64,000 bases of DNA. Origin: Sphingobium sp. Cam5-1. Lineage in GTDB: Bacteria; Pseudomonadota; Alphaproteobacteria; Sphingomonadales; Sphingomonadaceae. Under the pieces are notes generated by a model that made no database searches, was not told where the DNA came from, and worked only from the letters and a program-made list of their open reading frames with translations. Position 1 is the stretch's first letter. Every line of letters begins with the position of its first letter. The stretch covers positions 1,550,001-1,614,000 of the forward strand of contig NZ_CP065138.1 of NCBI RefSeq assembly GCF_015693305.1. Direction: 5' to 3'. Positions 39,225 through 48,452 of the stretch are shown here, piece by piece. Made by a program: the position numbers and the translations under genes.

Positions 39225-40685
39225 TTAAGGTTGTTGCGCCAAACCAGCAGGCACATTGGCATTTTGTGCAGGCGTGTCAACGGTTCTGGTCGCTTCCGGC
39301 TTGGGCGCGGGACCGAAATCCCAATCGAACCACTTGCCCTTGACCCGATCATAATTAACCATGGGATCATAGAGCGTGCCTGTTTCCAGGCTGAGGTCGT
39401 CCGCTTCCGCATGCCCCATCGCGGCCAGCAGGCTGAAGCCCGCGACATAGGCATTGCGCCGGGCCGACACCAATTGCACCTTGGCGTTCAGCGCTTCCTG
39501 TTCCGCATTCAATATGTCCAGGATGGTGCGGCTGCCGACAGAATTTTCCGCGCGCACGCCTTCGAGCGACAAATTGGCCGCCTCCACCGCCTTCTGGTTG
39601 GATTCGATGCTTTGCAGCGATGCCTGCCAGCTCGCATAGGCTGACCGCGTTTGAGCGATGACGCCCCGCTCAACCTCAATCTCCTGCTCCATCGCCCGCG
39701 ATTCGAGCGCCTGGTTCTGGCGCACCTGCGCGCCGGGTCGGCCGCCCTGATAAAGCGGAAGGCGCAACGTCGCTCCCGCGACCACCTGCTTGTTCAGCTG
39801 CGACGGATTGGTCGGGTCATCGAGTGATCCCAGATAATGGGTATAGCTGCCCTGCGCGAAACCGGACAGCGTTGGCAGAACGCCCGCCTTTGCCACCCGC
39901 ACGTCATAGCGAGCAGCTTCACGCGCTTTTTTCGCGGCGACGAGATCAGGATTGTCGGTAAGCGCCACCTGCACCGCCGTTTCCGGTGTAGCAGGAAGGC
40001 CGGGGAGCGGCGGCGGCGGCTGCAAGTCATCGGGCGCGGCGCCAACCAGGGCGATGTAATTTTCGCGGCTGGTTATCAAGTTCGCCTGCGCCGTCTGAAG
40101 GTTGGATCGGGCCAGCGCGAGCCGCGATTCGGACTGGGCGACGTCTGTACGCGTCAGGTCGCCCACTTCGAATCGGTCGTTCGTTGCCTGCAAATTGACG
40201 CCCAGCGCGCTGACATTCGCCAGATTGAGCGACACGACCGCGCTGTCGCGGATCACGTCCATATAGGCGGCGACAACCTGTGAGAAGATTGATGCTTCGG
40301 TCCCGCGCAGATTGGCCTGACCCGCCTGCACGCGCACCTGGGCCGCCTTCACCCCGTTACGCACGGCCCCGCCTTGATAAATAGGAACATTCACCGTAGC
40401 GGTGCCGACGAGCGAGCGATCAGGCGCGAGGAAGGACCGCGCGGGCTTTACCAGCAACTCCTGATATTCGGTGGTGGTACCGATATTGGGTCGTCCATCC
40501 GCCTTGCGGATCGGCACATTCTCATCCGTCGCCCGTTGCTGCGCCCGGGTGCCGGTGAGCGTGGGGTTGGAACGGTAAGCCTTTGCCAGCGCGCCTTGCA
40601 GGGTTTCGGCCTGCGCGATCCCAGCGTTGAGGAGCAGCAGAGCCGTGGCGGCCGAGTGCCGAAAAAACACCTGCTTTGCCGTCAT
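39225..40685 (-). CDS. tolC: TolC-family outer membrane efflux/secretion protein
   Basis: This 486-residue protein has a signal peptide (cleaved after AQA, residue 26) and two repeats of an outer-membrane efflux domain: PTLTGTRAQQRATDENVPIRKADGRP and AYMDVIRDSAVVSLNLANV in the first half, VRQNQALESRAMEQEIEVERGVIAQTRSAYASWQ (in parts) in the second. It forms the outer-membrane channel of type I secretion and RND exporters. No pump genes are adjacent. It lies 15 bases after pcm and 18 before popZ, so these three are probably co-transcribed. Confidence 0.93.
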   Translation of the reverse strand: MTAKQVFFRHSAATALLLLNAGIAQAETLQGALAKAYRSNPTLTGTRAQQRATDENVPIRKADGRPNIGTTTEYQELLVKPARSFLAPDRSLVGTATVNVPIYQGGAVRNGVKAAQVRVQAGQANLRGTEASIFSQVVAAYMDVIRDSAVVSLNLANVSALGVNLQATNDRFEVGDLTRTDVAQSESRLALARSNLQTAQANLITSRENYIALVGAAPDDLQPPPPLPGLPATPETAVQVALTDNPDLVAAKKAREAARYDVRVAKAGVLPTLSGFAQGSYTHYLGSLDDPTNPSQLNKQVVAGATLRLPLYQGGRPGAQVRQNQALESRAMEQEIEVERGVIAQTRSAYASWQASLQSIESNQKAVEAANLSLEGVRAENSVGSRTILDILNAEQEALNAKVQLVSARRNAYVAGFSLLAAMGHAEADDLSLETGTLYDPMVNYDRVKGKWFDWDFGPAPKPEATRTVDTPAQNANVPAGLAQQP

Positions 40686-40700
40686 GACTCCCCCAGCCGG

Positions 40701-41333
40701 TTAAAAGACGAAACGCTCCGGCGCAGCAAAACCGGGCAGGACGACCATCTCAAGATCGGTCAGGCTGACAAGACCCAGAATGCCGGAAACCACCCGCCCA
40801 CTGCAAAGGCGTGTAACGCCGCGCTCGACAAGACCCGTCACCACGCGCGCGCCATCGGCAAGCTGCCCGACAAGCGTCGCGGGCACTTCCTGCACTGCGC
40901 CATCAATGAAGAGGACGTCGTAGGGCGCACCCTCGGGCGCTCCCGCCTGTAACGGGCCGCGTACGACCGTGGCGCCATTGCCCGACAATTGCGGACCATC
41001 CTCAGTCTCGACCGCTGTCACCTGGGCGCCAAGAGCGGCAAGAAGTGCCGCGCTATACCCCGTGGCCGCGCCGATGAGCAGAACGCGATCGCCCTCCTCG
41101 ACCTGCGCTTCCTTGAGCAGTCGTCCGGTGGCCAGCGGCGGATTGAGCGCGCGGCCGGAGGAAAGCGGAATCGAACGATCGACATAGGCCATGGCGCGCC
41201 GTTCAGCAGGCACGAAATCTTCCCGTGGTACGCGCGCCATCACCGCGATCACCCGTGGGTCATCGACATCGCTGGTGCGAAGCTGGCTTTCGACCATGGC
41301 GGCCCGCATCGATGAAAAATTCTGCTCGGTCAC
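40701..41333 (-). CDS. pcm: Protein-L-isoaspartate O-methyltransferase family
   Basis: This 210-residue SAM-dependent methyltransferase of the PCMT family has the N-terminal AMVESQLRTSDVDDPRVIAVMARVPREDFVPAERR and the SAM motif DRVLLIGAATGYSAALLAALGAQVTAVE (in parts). The catalytic-loop region usually reading TISAPHM is here ALNPPLATGRLL, so isoaspartate repair is not certain. GTG 41333 is chosen because GAGGTAG lies about 6 bases upstream; an extension to 41372 is open. It leads the pcm-tolC-popZ-valS cluster. Confidence 0.85.
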   Translation of the reverse strand: MTEQNFSSMRAAMVESQLRTSDVDDPRVIAVMARVPREDFVPAERRAMAYVDRSIPLSSGRALNPPLATGRLLKEAQVEEGDRVLLIGAATGYSAALLAALGAQVTAVETEDGPQLSGNGATVVRGPLQAGAPEGAPYDVLFIDGAVQEVPATLVGQLADGARVVTGLVERGVTRLCSGRVVSGILGLVSLTDLEMVVLPGFAAPERFVF

Positions 41334-41522
41334 GATACTACCTCGATTGGCATAACTGTATTGGCATGGCAATACAGCGCTGACATTATCGGGACCTCTA
41401 GATCACGCAACAAGCAACGCCAAGCGGCTTTCCACGCCCGTGAGCGATAATCTTGGGATCAGCGAACATGGCCGCGCTTGACTTTGCATCAAAAGCCGCA
41501 CATTTGCGGCCACCCACGCCGA

Positions 41523-41596
41523 GGCCCGATGGCGGAGTGGTTACGCAGAGGACTGCAAATCCTTGCACGCCGGTTCGATTCCGGCTCGGGCCTCCA
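41523..41596 (+). tRNA. tRNA-Cys (anticodon GCA)
   Basis: A complete 74-base cloverleaf: acceptor GGCCCGA pairs with TCGGGCC, anticodon loop CTGCAAA gives GCA, and the T arm is GCCGG-TTCGATT-CCGGC. Discriminator T and CCA are encoded. It stands alone between pcm and the TauE/SafE gene. Confidence 0.95.
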
Positions 41597-41604
41597 AAAC
41601 TGCC

Positions 41605-42399
41605 TCATCCTGCGATAAGGCGCCAGCCCACCAGAACCAGGATGATCGCCAGCAACGGCTGAAGCACGCGGTCTGATGCGCGCGTCGCCAGCAGCGATCC
41701 GATAATGATGCCCGGGATCGACCCGATCAGCAGGTTGGCGAGCAGTATGCCGTTCACATTGCCGATCCACAGATGGCCGAGCCCGGCGATCAGGGTAAGC
41801 GGCACGGCATGGACAATATCCGTAGCCACCAACCGTTGCAGCCGCATGCGGAGGGGATAGAGCGCAAGGAGCAAGGTCGCGCCGATCGCCCCCGCACCCA
41901 CGGAGGTCAGTGTTACCATCCCCCCCAGCAGCGCACCGGCGGCAACCGTCAGCGGAGGCTGCCAACGCGTAAAGCGATCGGCGGTGCCAACGCGGCGAGC
42001 CAAGGCCCAACGGTGGAATCGCCCGCGTAACAGGGTTGCAACCGCCGTCATGATCAGGACGCCACCCAGCGCGCTCGTGACGATGCCGCTCTTGATCTGC
42101 TGCATATGCGTCTGGGAAAGGATCAACAGCGTGATCAGCGCGGCGGGAAGGCTCCCCAGGCACAGGCGCTTCACCACCTGATAGTCCGGGCCGCCATCTG
42201 GCCCGCCGTGACGGTGATGGATCGCACCGCCCACTGACTTGGTTATGGCCGCGAACCAGAGGTCGGTGCCGACCGCCGTCGCCGGTGCTACGCCAAACAG
42301 CAGGATGAGGATTGGCGCCATCAGCGACCCGCCGCCAACGCCCGTCATTCCGACCATGATTCCGACGAACAGGCCCGCTATTCCATGCAGCCAGTCCAT
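41605..42399 (-). CDS. TauE/SafE-family sulfite/anion exporter
   Basis: This 264-residue polytopic membrane protein has about eight helices and the typical start WLHGIAGLFVGIMVGMTGVGGGSLMAP, repeated in the second half (AAGALLGGMVTLTSVGAGAIGATLL). The family exports sulfite, sulfoacetate or other organic anions. Start ATG 42399 is chosen for the GGGGGG site upstream; the longer open frame to 42537 lacks support. It ends 8 bases from the opposite-strand tRNA-Cys. Confidence 0.88.
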   Translation of the reverse strand: MDWLHGIAGLFVGIMVGMTGVGGGSLMAPILILLFGVAPATAVGTDLWFAAITKSVGGAIHHRHGGPDGGPDYQVVKRLCLGSLPAALITLLILSQTHMQQIKSGIVTSALGGVLIMTAVATLLRGRFHRWALARRVGTADRFTRWQPPLTVAAGALLGGMVTLTSVGAGAIGATLLLALYPLRMRLQRLVATDIVHAVPLTLIAGLGHLWIGNVNGILLANLLIGSIPGIIIGSLLATRASDRVLQPLLAIILVLVGWRLIAG

Positions 42400-42569
42400 A
42401 ATCCCCCCACTTCCGCATTCAGTTCGCCGCTGCGCCATACGACGACGCCCATGATGCCGCCAAGCCCCGCACCAAGGATTTTCTACCAAAATAATATAGA
42501 AAGTGACTCGAATGCGCCGGCCGGTTGCTCTCGACACCCCTTCCTTCGCCCGTCTAAAGAAGGGCGATG

Positions 42570-43241
42570 ATGAAGCTATTCATAGGCAACAAGGCATATT
42601 CCAGCTGGTCTCTGCGGGGCTGGCTCGCCTGCAAGCTCAGCGGGTTGCCGTTCGAGGAAGTCGTGGTCCCGCTTTATGATGAAGCCTGGGAAAGACGGCG
42701 CGAAGGCGACGAATTCGCCCCTTCGTCGGGCAAGGTGCCCATATTGTGGGACGGCGACGACACCGTTGTCTGGGACAGTCTGGCAATCATCGAATATCTG
42801 AACGAAAAGGCTGGCGGCGACAAATTCTGGCCCACCGACACGGCGGCGCGGGCGATGGCCCGGTCAATGGCGGCGGAGATGCATTCCAGCTTCGCGGCGC
42901 TGCGCCGCGAGCACAGCATGAACATCCGCCAGATCTACGACGCCGTGCCGCCCTCCGAGGCAGTCGCGCAGGACATCGCCCGCATCATGCAGCTCTGGGC
43001 ACAGGCCCGGGCTCGTTATGGCGGCGTGGGCGATTTCCTGTTCGGCGAATTTGGCGCGGTGGACGTGATGTTCGCCCCGGTCGTGACGCGCTTCATAACC
43101 TATCAGCTGCCCGTCGCACGTTTTGCCGAAGCCTATATGCAGGCGGTCGTCAATCATCCCTGGATGCAGGAATGGATCGGCGGCGCGCAGGCTGAGGAAT
43201 GGGTGATCGATCGATTCGAAGCACCGCCCGTTTCGAATTGA
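42570..43241 (+). CDS. Glutathione S-transferase family protein
   Basis: This protein of about 223 residues has a thioredoxin-fold N-terminal domain (LFIGNKAYSSWSLRGWLACKLSGLPFEEVVVPL) with the cis-Pro region KVPIL and the binding motif WDSLAIIEYL, then an all-helical C-terminal domain. The Ser in SSWS is a likely catalytic residue. Substrate is unknown. ATG 42567 is also possible, but AGAAGG is better spaced for 42570. Confidence 0.9.
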   Translation: MKLFIGNKAYSSWSLRGWLACKLSGLPFEEVVVPLYDEAWERRREGDEFAPSSGKVPILWDGDDTVVWDSLAIIEYLNEKAGGDKFWPTDTAARAMARSMAAEMHSSFAALRREHSMNIRQIYDAVPPSEAVAQDIARIMQLWAQARARYGGVGDFLFGEFGAVDVMFAPVVTRFITYQLPVARFAEAYMQAVVNHPWMQEWIGGAQAEEWVIDRFEAPPVSN

Positions 43242-43288
43242 GGTTGTGAGCGCTGATTGGCGGAGGCGAAACGCATTTCGCTAAAATC

Positions 43289-43409
43289 TCCCTCTCTCCT
43301 TCAGGGGAGAGGGGAGCAACCGAAGATCGGCATGTCCCCCTCCCCCGCCTTCGCTCCGCACCTCGGCCAGAGTCACGTGCCTCTGGCCGCCCCCTGAAGG
43401 GGAGAGGGC
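43289..43409. repeat. Intergenic palindromic repeat, type C copy 2
   Basis: The arms CTCCCTCTCTCCTTCAGGGG (from 43289) and CCCCTGAAGGGGAGAGGG (to 43408) match the element between atpD and atpC. Inside is a second perfect inverted repeat GGCCAGAG/CTCTGGCC at 43365-43388, which looks like a nested insertion. It fills the gap between the GST and ndk genes, which converge. Confidence 0.8.
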
Positions 43410-43438
43410 GAAAATCTCCAGGCCGCAAGGGACTGCTA

Positions 43439-43474
43439 ACAAAAAAGGGCCGGCGGACTTGCGTCCCCGACCCC
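43439..43474 (-). terminator. Rho-independent terminator of ndk
   Basis: Read on the minus strand it is GGGTCGG-GGAC-GCAA-GTCC-G-CCGGCCC followed by six T. The 11-bp stem (one G-T pair, one bulge) has a GNRA-type loop. It lies 23 bases after the ndk stop. Confidence 0.85.
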
Positions 43475-43496
43475 TCTTTCATCCTGATCGATTAGA

Positions 43497-43919
43497 TCAA
43501 CCGACGATTTCTTCGGGCTTGAAGAAATAGGCGATCTCGATCGCGGCATTTTCTTCGCTGTCCGAACCATGGACCGAGTTGGCTTCGATCGACTCGGCAT
43601 AATCCCTGCGGATGGTGCCTTCCTCGGCGTTGGCCGGGTTGGTGGCGCCCATGATGTCGCGGTTGCGCTTCACGGCATCTTCGCCTTCCAGAACCTGGAC
43701 GACGACCGGGCCGGAAATCATGAAGGCCACCAGATCAGCGAAGAAAGGGCGTTCCTTGTGAACGGCATAGAAGCCTTCGGCCTGTTCGCGGCTCATGCGG
43801 ATGCGCTTGGACGCGACGACGCGCAGGCCTGCTTCTTCCAGCTTCTTGGTCACGGCGCCGGTCAGGTTGCGGCGCGTGGCGTCAGGCTTGATGATCGAAA
43901 AGGTGCGGGTCACGGCCAT
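43497..43919 (-). CDS. ndk: Nucleoside diphosphate kinase
   Basis: Ndk balances NTP pools by transferring phosphate through a His. The 140-residue protein starts [19 protein letters not shown] and has the active-site [12 protein letters not shown] with His117. Length and motifs are canonical. The open frame extends upstream to 43985 but the conserved start is at 43919. A strong terminator follows. Confidence 0.98.
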   Translation of the reverse strand: MAVTRTFSIIKPDATRRNLTGAVTKKLEEAGLRVVASKRIRMSREQAEGFYAVHKERPFFADLVAFMISGPVVVQVLEGEDAVKRNRDIMGATNPANAEEGTIRRDYAESIEANSVHGSDSEENAAIEIAYFFKPEEIVG

Positions 43920-44009
43920 AAGGCTCAAAAGCTCCGGATTGTTGGAATTGGCGCGCCCTTTAGACCGCGCCGCTTCGCACCGCAAGGGGGCGTTGACAGG
44001 CCCTCGCTC

Positions 44010-44447
44010 TCACGGACCCTGCACCCATTTCCCCTGCTCCTGCCGCCAGAAGCGGGGCGTAACCCCCTCCCGCTTTGACAGGGCACGCCAACTTTCGCGC
44101 GCGCCATCAACGGTCAGCGTATCGAAAAAGTAGAAAGCCCGCTCGAAATCGAGCGCTTCTTCACGCCAGATACCATCGGCAATCGCGATATGCCGGGCGC
44201 CGTTCGCAGGACTGCAATCCTGCGCCAGAAGTACCGGCTGCATCGCCTCGCTGCCCTCCCCCACCCGACCGTGGGCAAGGAAACTTTCCGGCGACCCGTT
44301 CCACAGCCCGGCCGAAATGCGTTCCAGCTGTGCCTCGTCCTGCGCCACCACCAGCAACCGTTCGCCCAGGCCGAGTATGCGCGCCGCAATGGCGGGCAAC
44401 ACCCGGTCCACAGGATCACGGTTAAGCTGGTAGAAATCGACCTGCAT
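44010..44447 (-). CDS. holC: DNA polymerase III chi subunit
   Basis: Chi links the clamp loader to SSB. The 145-residue protein begins MQVDFYQLNRDPVDRVLPAI and has GERLLVVAQDEAQLERIS, SFLAHG and DTLTVDGARESWRALSKREGV, all typical of HolC. Its ATG overlaps the TGA stop of pepA by one base, so the two genes are translationally coupled. The pepA-holC pairing is common in proteobacteria. Confidence 0.93.
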   Translation of the reverse strand: MQVDFYQLNRDPVDRVLPAIAARILGLGERLLVVAQDEAQLERISAGLWNGSPESFLAHGRVGEGSEAMQPVLLAQDCSPANGARHIAIADGIWREEALDFERAFYFFDTLTVDGARESWRALSKREGVTPRFWRQEQGKWVQGP

Positions 44448-45892
44448 CAGCGCTCGAACTTGTCCGCCACCAGACGATCGATCAGGCGCACGCCATAGCC
44501 GGTCGCGCCCTTGTCCCAGGTCGCGCCGGGCTTGTCCGCCCAGACCATACCCGCAATGTCGAGATGTGCCCATTTGACCCCATCATCGACGAATCGCTTG
44601 ATAAACTGCGCGGCGGTGATCGATCCGGCATAGCGCGCGCCCATATTCTTCATGTCCGCGATCGGGCTGTCGATCAGCTTGTTATAGGCGTCGCCCAGCG
44701 GAAAGCGCCAAAGCTGGTCCCCCGCCGCCTTGCCAGCAGCGAGCAAGTCCTCGGCAAGCCCATCGTCATTGGCGAACAGCCCTGCATATTGATCGCCCAA
44801 CGCCACGATCATCGCTCCGGTCAGGGTGGCAAGATCAATGACAACCTCGGGAGAATAGGTTTTCTGCGCCCAGGTAATGACGTCGCACAGCACCAGGCGC
44901 CCTTCGGCATCGGTGTTGATGACCTCGATCGTCTGGCCCGACATCGACGTCACGATGTCGCCGGGACGCTGCGCGTTGCCGTCGGGCATGTTTTCCACAA
45001 GGCCGCAGATGCCGATGACTCGTGCCTTCGCCTTGCGCCCCGCGAGCGCCTTCATCGCGCCCGCGACCGCGCCTGCGCCGCCCATGTCCCATTTCATGTC
45101 TTCCATGCCTGCGCCGGGCTTCAACGAAATACCGCCGGTATCAAAGGTCACGCCCTTGCCGACAAAGACGATGGGCTTGTCGCCCGCGCCGCCCGTGCCA
45201 TCCCACTCCATCGCGAGCAAACGGGGTTCGCGTACCGACCCCTGCGCCACGCCAAGCAACGCGCCCATGCCAAGGTCCGCCATCGCCGCCTTGTCGAGGA
45301 CGGTGACCTTGACGCCCAGCTGCTCCAGATGACGGCAGCGTTCGACGAAGCTTTCGGGATACAGGATGTTTGCGGGTTCAGAGACCAGCTCACGCGTAAA
45401 GGTGACGCCATCGGCCACCGCCGACAGCCGCTGCCAGTGCGTGTCCGCATCATTCGCCACGACCGACAGCTTCACCAATGTCGGCTTTGTCTTTTCCGGC
45501 TGCCGGGTGCGATAGGTATCGATCCGCCAGGCGCGCAGGGATGCCCCAAAGGCAAAATGGGCCGCCTTATCGCCAGCCGCGCCGCCGAAAAACTCCACGG
45601 CGGCATGGCTCGCCCCGCTCGTTAGCAGGCGGGCGGTCAGCGCCGCGCCCGCCCGTTCATAATCCGCCTCGGTTCCGCTGCCGGTCCCGACGAGAACGAT
45701 GCGCAGCACCTTGCCACCCTCTTCGGCAAAGCTTTCAAAGCTTGCCCCCGCCTCACCCGTGAAGCGCGCCGCCGCTGCTCCTGCCGCCAGAGTAGGCGCC
45801 GCCGCGATCGGCAAGGCATCGAAACCGCCCTTGGGAACGGCAAAAGCCAGCGTGTCGGCGTCTGGACGCACCGGGGTGAATGCGATTTCCAT
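44447..45892 (-). CDS. pepA: Leucyl aminopeptidase (M17)
   Basis: This two-metal aminopeptidase of 481 residues has the family signature NTDAEGRLVL, plus FVGKGVTFDTGGISLKPG and MKWDMGGAGAV with metal ligands. The C-terminal GSITAAQFIKRFVDDGVKWAHLDIAG is also conserved. PepA trims N-terminal residues and in some bacteria acts in Xer recombination. AAGGA precedes ATG 45892. It heads the pepA-holC unit and is divergent from lptD. Confidence 0.96.
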   Translation of the reverse strand: MEIAFTPVRPDADTLAFAVPKGGFDALPIAAAPTLAAGAAAARFTGEAGASFESFAEEGGKVLRIVLVGTGSGTEADYERAGAALTARLLTSGASHAAVEFFGGAAGDKAAHFAFGASLRAWRIDTYRTRQPEKTKPTLVKLSVVANDADTHWQRLSAVADGVTFTRELVSEPANILYPESFVERCRHLEQLGVKVTVLDKAAMADLGMGALLGVAQGSVREPRLLAMEWDGTGGAGDKPIVFVGKGVTFDTGGISLKPGAGMEDMKWDMGGAGAVAGAMKALAGRKAKARVIGICGLVENMPDGNAQRPGDIVTSMSGQTIEVINTDAEGRLVLCDVITWAQKTYSPEVVIDLATLTGAMIVALGDQYAGLFANDDGLAEDLLAAGKAAGDQLWRFPLGDAYNKLIDSPIADMKNMGARYAGSITAAQFIKRFVDDGVKWAHLDIAGMVWADKPGATWDKGATGYGVRLIDRLVADKFER

Positions 45893-46081
45893 CAAGGGTC
45901 CTTCTTCTGCTTTTCTGATCATGTGGCGCTAGCAACGCTCCATGCCAGATAATGTCGCTTGCCCCATCTGGCAAAGCCGTTCGACCGATTTCCGGCAAAA
46001 GAAGCGTGACGAACGATTGCGGCGCGCGCAAAGCAATGCGATAGGCGGGCAACGAAGCGCCCCTGAAGAGGCACGATCCCC

Positions 46082-48352
46082 TTGCAGAATTTTTCCCGTT
46101 CTTCGCGTCTGAAACATATGCTGGCCGCAAGCGCGGCGCTCGCCTGCATGGGCGAGATGCCGCATGCCTTCGCGCAGGAGCTGCAATCGCCGCAGGTGCC
46201 CGTCAGCGCGCCGGACGCGCCTGTACCCGCGACCGATGAAGAAATCGGTTTTGCGGCGGACGCCCTGGAATATGACAATAATACGGAAATCGTTACGGCC
46301 ACCGGCAACGTCCAGCTGCTCAGGCAAGGCAACCGGCTGCGCGCGGACAAGGTGGTGTGGAACCGGACGACCGGTCAGGTGGAAGCGCGCGGCAATGTCT
46401 CGGCAACCGATCCTGAAGGCAATATCGCTTATGGCGACCGCTTCCAGATAACCGACACGCTGAAGGACGGCACGGTCGAAAACATGCTGCTGGTGCTTCA
46501 GTCGGGCGGCCGATTGGCGGCGGTGCAGGGCGTTCGGGTGAACGGCGTCTATACGTTGCACAAGGCCGCTTATACCGGCTGCAGCGTAGTGGACAGCGAC
46601 GGCTGCCCCAAGGAACCCACTTGGCAGATCAAGGCGGTAAAGGTCGTCTACGACCCCGTCGCCGCTCGCGTGCGCTACCGCAATGCCAGCGTGGAAATAT
46701 TCGGCCTGCCGCTCATTCCGCTGCCCGGCTTTTCGCACCCGGTCGGTGACACGGGCGGCACCGGGCTGCTTGTGCCAAACCTGCGCTACGACCGGAATAA
46801 CGGCGTCGAAGTCGCCCTGCCCTATTACATCAAGCTGGCGCCAAACCGCGATCTGACGATCACGCCGCATGTCTATTCCAAGACGCTGCCGATGCTGGAG
46901 GCGAATTTCCGCCATCGCTGGGACCGTGGCGCTTATCAGATCACCGGATATGTGACCAATGCACGGCGCATCGGTGCCAGCAGTTCCCTGCCCAGCTCCA
47001 CCGGCCCAGCGGGATCGGAAAAGGGCTTCCGCGGCTATGTCGATGCCAGCGGCGCCATGCAACTGACGCCGGAATGGAGCGTCAACGGATCGCTTCGCGT
47101 AGCGAGCGACCGCACCTTCCTGCGTCGCTATGACATCAGCCGCGACGATCGGCTGCGTTCGACCCTGGGCGCTCAGCGCATCGGCGAGAACAGCTATTTC
47201 TCCATCGCTGGCTGGGCCGTACAGACGCTGCGCCTTGGCGATCCGCAGGGGCAAACGCCGATCGCGCTGCCCGTGATCGACTATCGCCTGCGCATGATCG
47301 ACCCGCTACTCGGTGGCCGGATACAGTTTCAGGCGAACAGCCTCGCGATCACCCGCACCCACGGCCAGGATACGCAGCGCGCCTTCGCAGCCTTTGAATG
47401 GAACCTGCGCAAGCTGACGGGCATGGGGCAGGAGGTGAATTTCACCACCTATCTGCGCGGCGACGTCTATCACAGCAGTGACAATCTACAGAACAACATC
47501 GCCCGTTATGCCGGCGATCCCGGCTGGCAGGCGCGCGGCATCGCCGCGGCCGCGATCGACGTCCGCTGGCCCTTCATGGGTGAGGCCTTCGGCGGCGTGC
47601 AGAGGATCGCGCCCCGCGTACAGATCGTTGCCGCACCCAAGCTGGCAAATCTTTCCGTCCCCAATGAAGACGCGCGCGCCATCGATCTGGAGGACAGCAA
47701 CCTCTTCGCGCTCAATCGCTTCGCAGGCTATGACCGGTTCGAAGATTCGACCCGCATCACCTACGGTCTGGAATATAGCCTCTCCCTGCCCGGCTTTTCG
47801 CTGGAAAGCGTGGTCGGCCAGAGCTACCGCCTTAACAGTCGCGAAAGCATCCTGCCCGACGGCACCGGCCTTTCCGATCGCATGTCCGACATCGTCGGCC
47901 GCACGACCGTCCGTTTCCGGGATTTTGTCAGCCTCATCCACCGTTTCCGCCTGGACAAGGACGGGCTGGACGTACGCCGTAACGAAATCGACGCGACGAT
48001 CGGCAGCCGCAAAACCTATGCCATGGTCGGCTATCTCCGGTTAAACCGGAACGCCGCGACGGGGCTTGAGGATTTGCAGGACCGCGAGGAACTACGTTTC
48101 GGCGGCCGTGTGCAGTTCGCCCGCTTCTGGTCCGTTTTCGGGTCCACCGTCGTCGATCTGACCGACAGGAAAGAAGATCCGCTCAGCGTCTCCGATGGCT
48201 ACGAACCCGTCCGTCACCGGCTCGGCATCGCCTATCAGGATGACTGTCTGACGCTGGGCCTGACGTGGCGTCGCGATTATCTGGCCGCCGGTGACGCGCG
48301 AAAGGGCAATAGCTTCCAACTACGGCTGGCTTTTCGGAATATCGGCATATAA
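46082..48352 (+). CDS. lptD: LPS-assembly outer membrane protein LptD
   Basis: LptD inserts lipopolysaccharide into the outer leaflet. The protein of about 756 residues has a signal peptide, an N-terminal OstA/jellyroll domain (EEIGFAADALEYDNNTEIVTATGNVQLLRQGNRL in parts), and a C-terminal beta-barrel ending RNIGI. Start TTG 46082 gives a signal peptide with a basic N-terminus; ATG 46118 would give one with no positive charge, so TTG is preferred. It leads an lptD-surA-pdxA-rsmA cluster found in many proteobacteria. Confidence 0.92.
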   Translation: MQNFSRSSRLKHMLAASAALACMGEMPHAFAQELQSPQVPVSAPDAPVPATDEEIGFAADALEYDNNTEIVTATGNVQLLRQGNRLRADKVVWNRTTGQVEARGNVSATDPEGNIAYGDRFQITDTLKDGTVENMLLVLQSGGRLAAVQGVRVNGVYTLHKAAYTGCSVVDSDGCPKEPTWQIKAVKVVYDPVAARVRYRNASVEIFGLPLIPLPGFSHPVGDTGGTGLLVPNLRYDRNNGVEVALPYYIKLAPNRDLTITPHVYSKTLPMLEANFRHRWDRGAYQITGYVTNARRIGASSSLPSSTGPAGSEKGFRGYVDASGAMQLTPEWSVNGSLRVASDRTFLRRYDISRDDRLRSTLGAQRIGENSYFSIAGWAVQTLRLGDPQGQTPIALPVIDYRLRMIDPLLGGRIQFQANSLAITRTHGQDTQRAFAAFEWNLRKLTGMGQEVNFTTYLRGDVYHSSDNLQNNIARYAGDPGWQARGIAAAAIDVRWPFMGEAFGGVQRIAPRVQIVAAPKLANLSVPNEDARAIDLEDSNLFALNRFAGYDRFEDSTRITYGLEYSLSLPGFSLESVVGQSYRLNSRESILPDGTGLSDRMSDIVGRTTVRFRDFVSLIHRFRLDKDGLDVRRNEIDATIGSRKTYAMVGYLRLNRNAATGLEDLQDREELRFGGRVQFARFWSVFGSTVVDLTDRKEDPLSVSDGYEPVRHRLGIAYQDDCLTLGLTWRRDYLAAGDARKGNSFQLRLAFRNIGI

Positions 48353-48369
48353 GGATCAGCCTTCCCGTT

Positions 48370-48400
48370 CAGGACCGGTTCTGGCCGCTCAGGACCGGTT
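48370..48400 (+). repeat. Short direct repeat upstream of surA
   Basis: CAGGACCGGTT occurs at 48370-48380 and again at 48390-48400, a 20-base period (about two helical turns), in the 100-base lptD-surA gap. It could be a regulator site or chance duplication. Confidence 0.4.
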
Positions 48401-48452
48401 AAGGCGGACCGGCGCATCACGCGCTGGACCGTAATGGAGAGTTTTGTCGACG

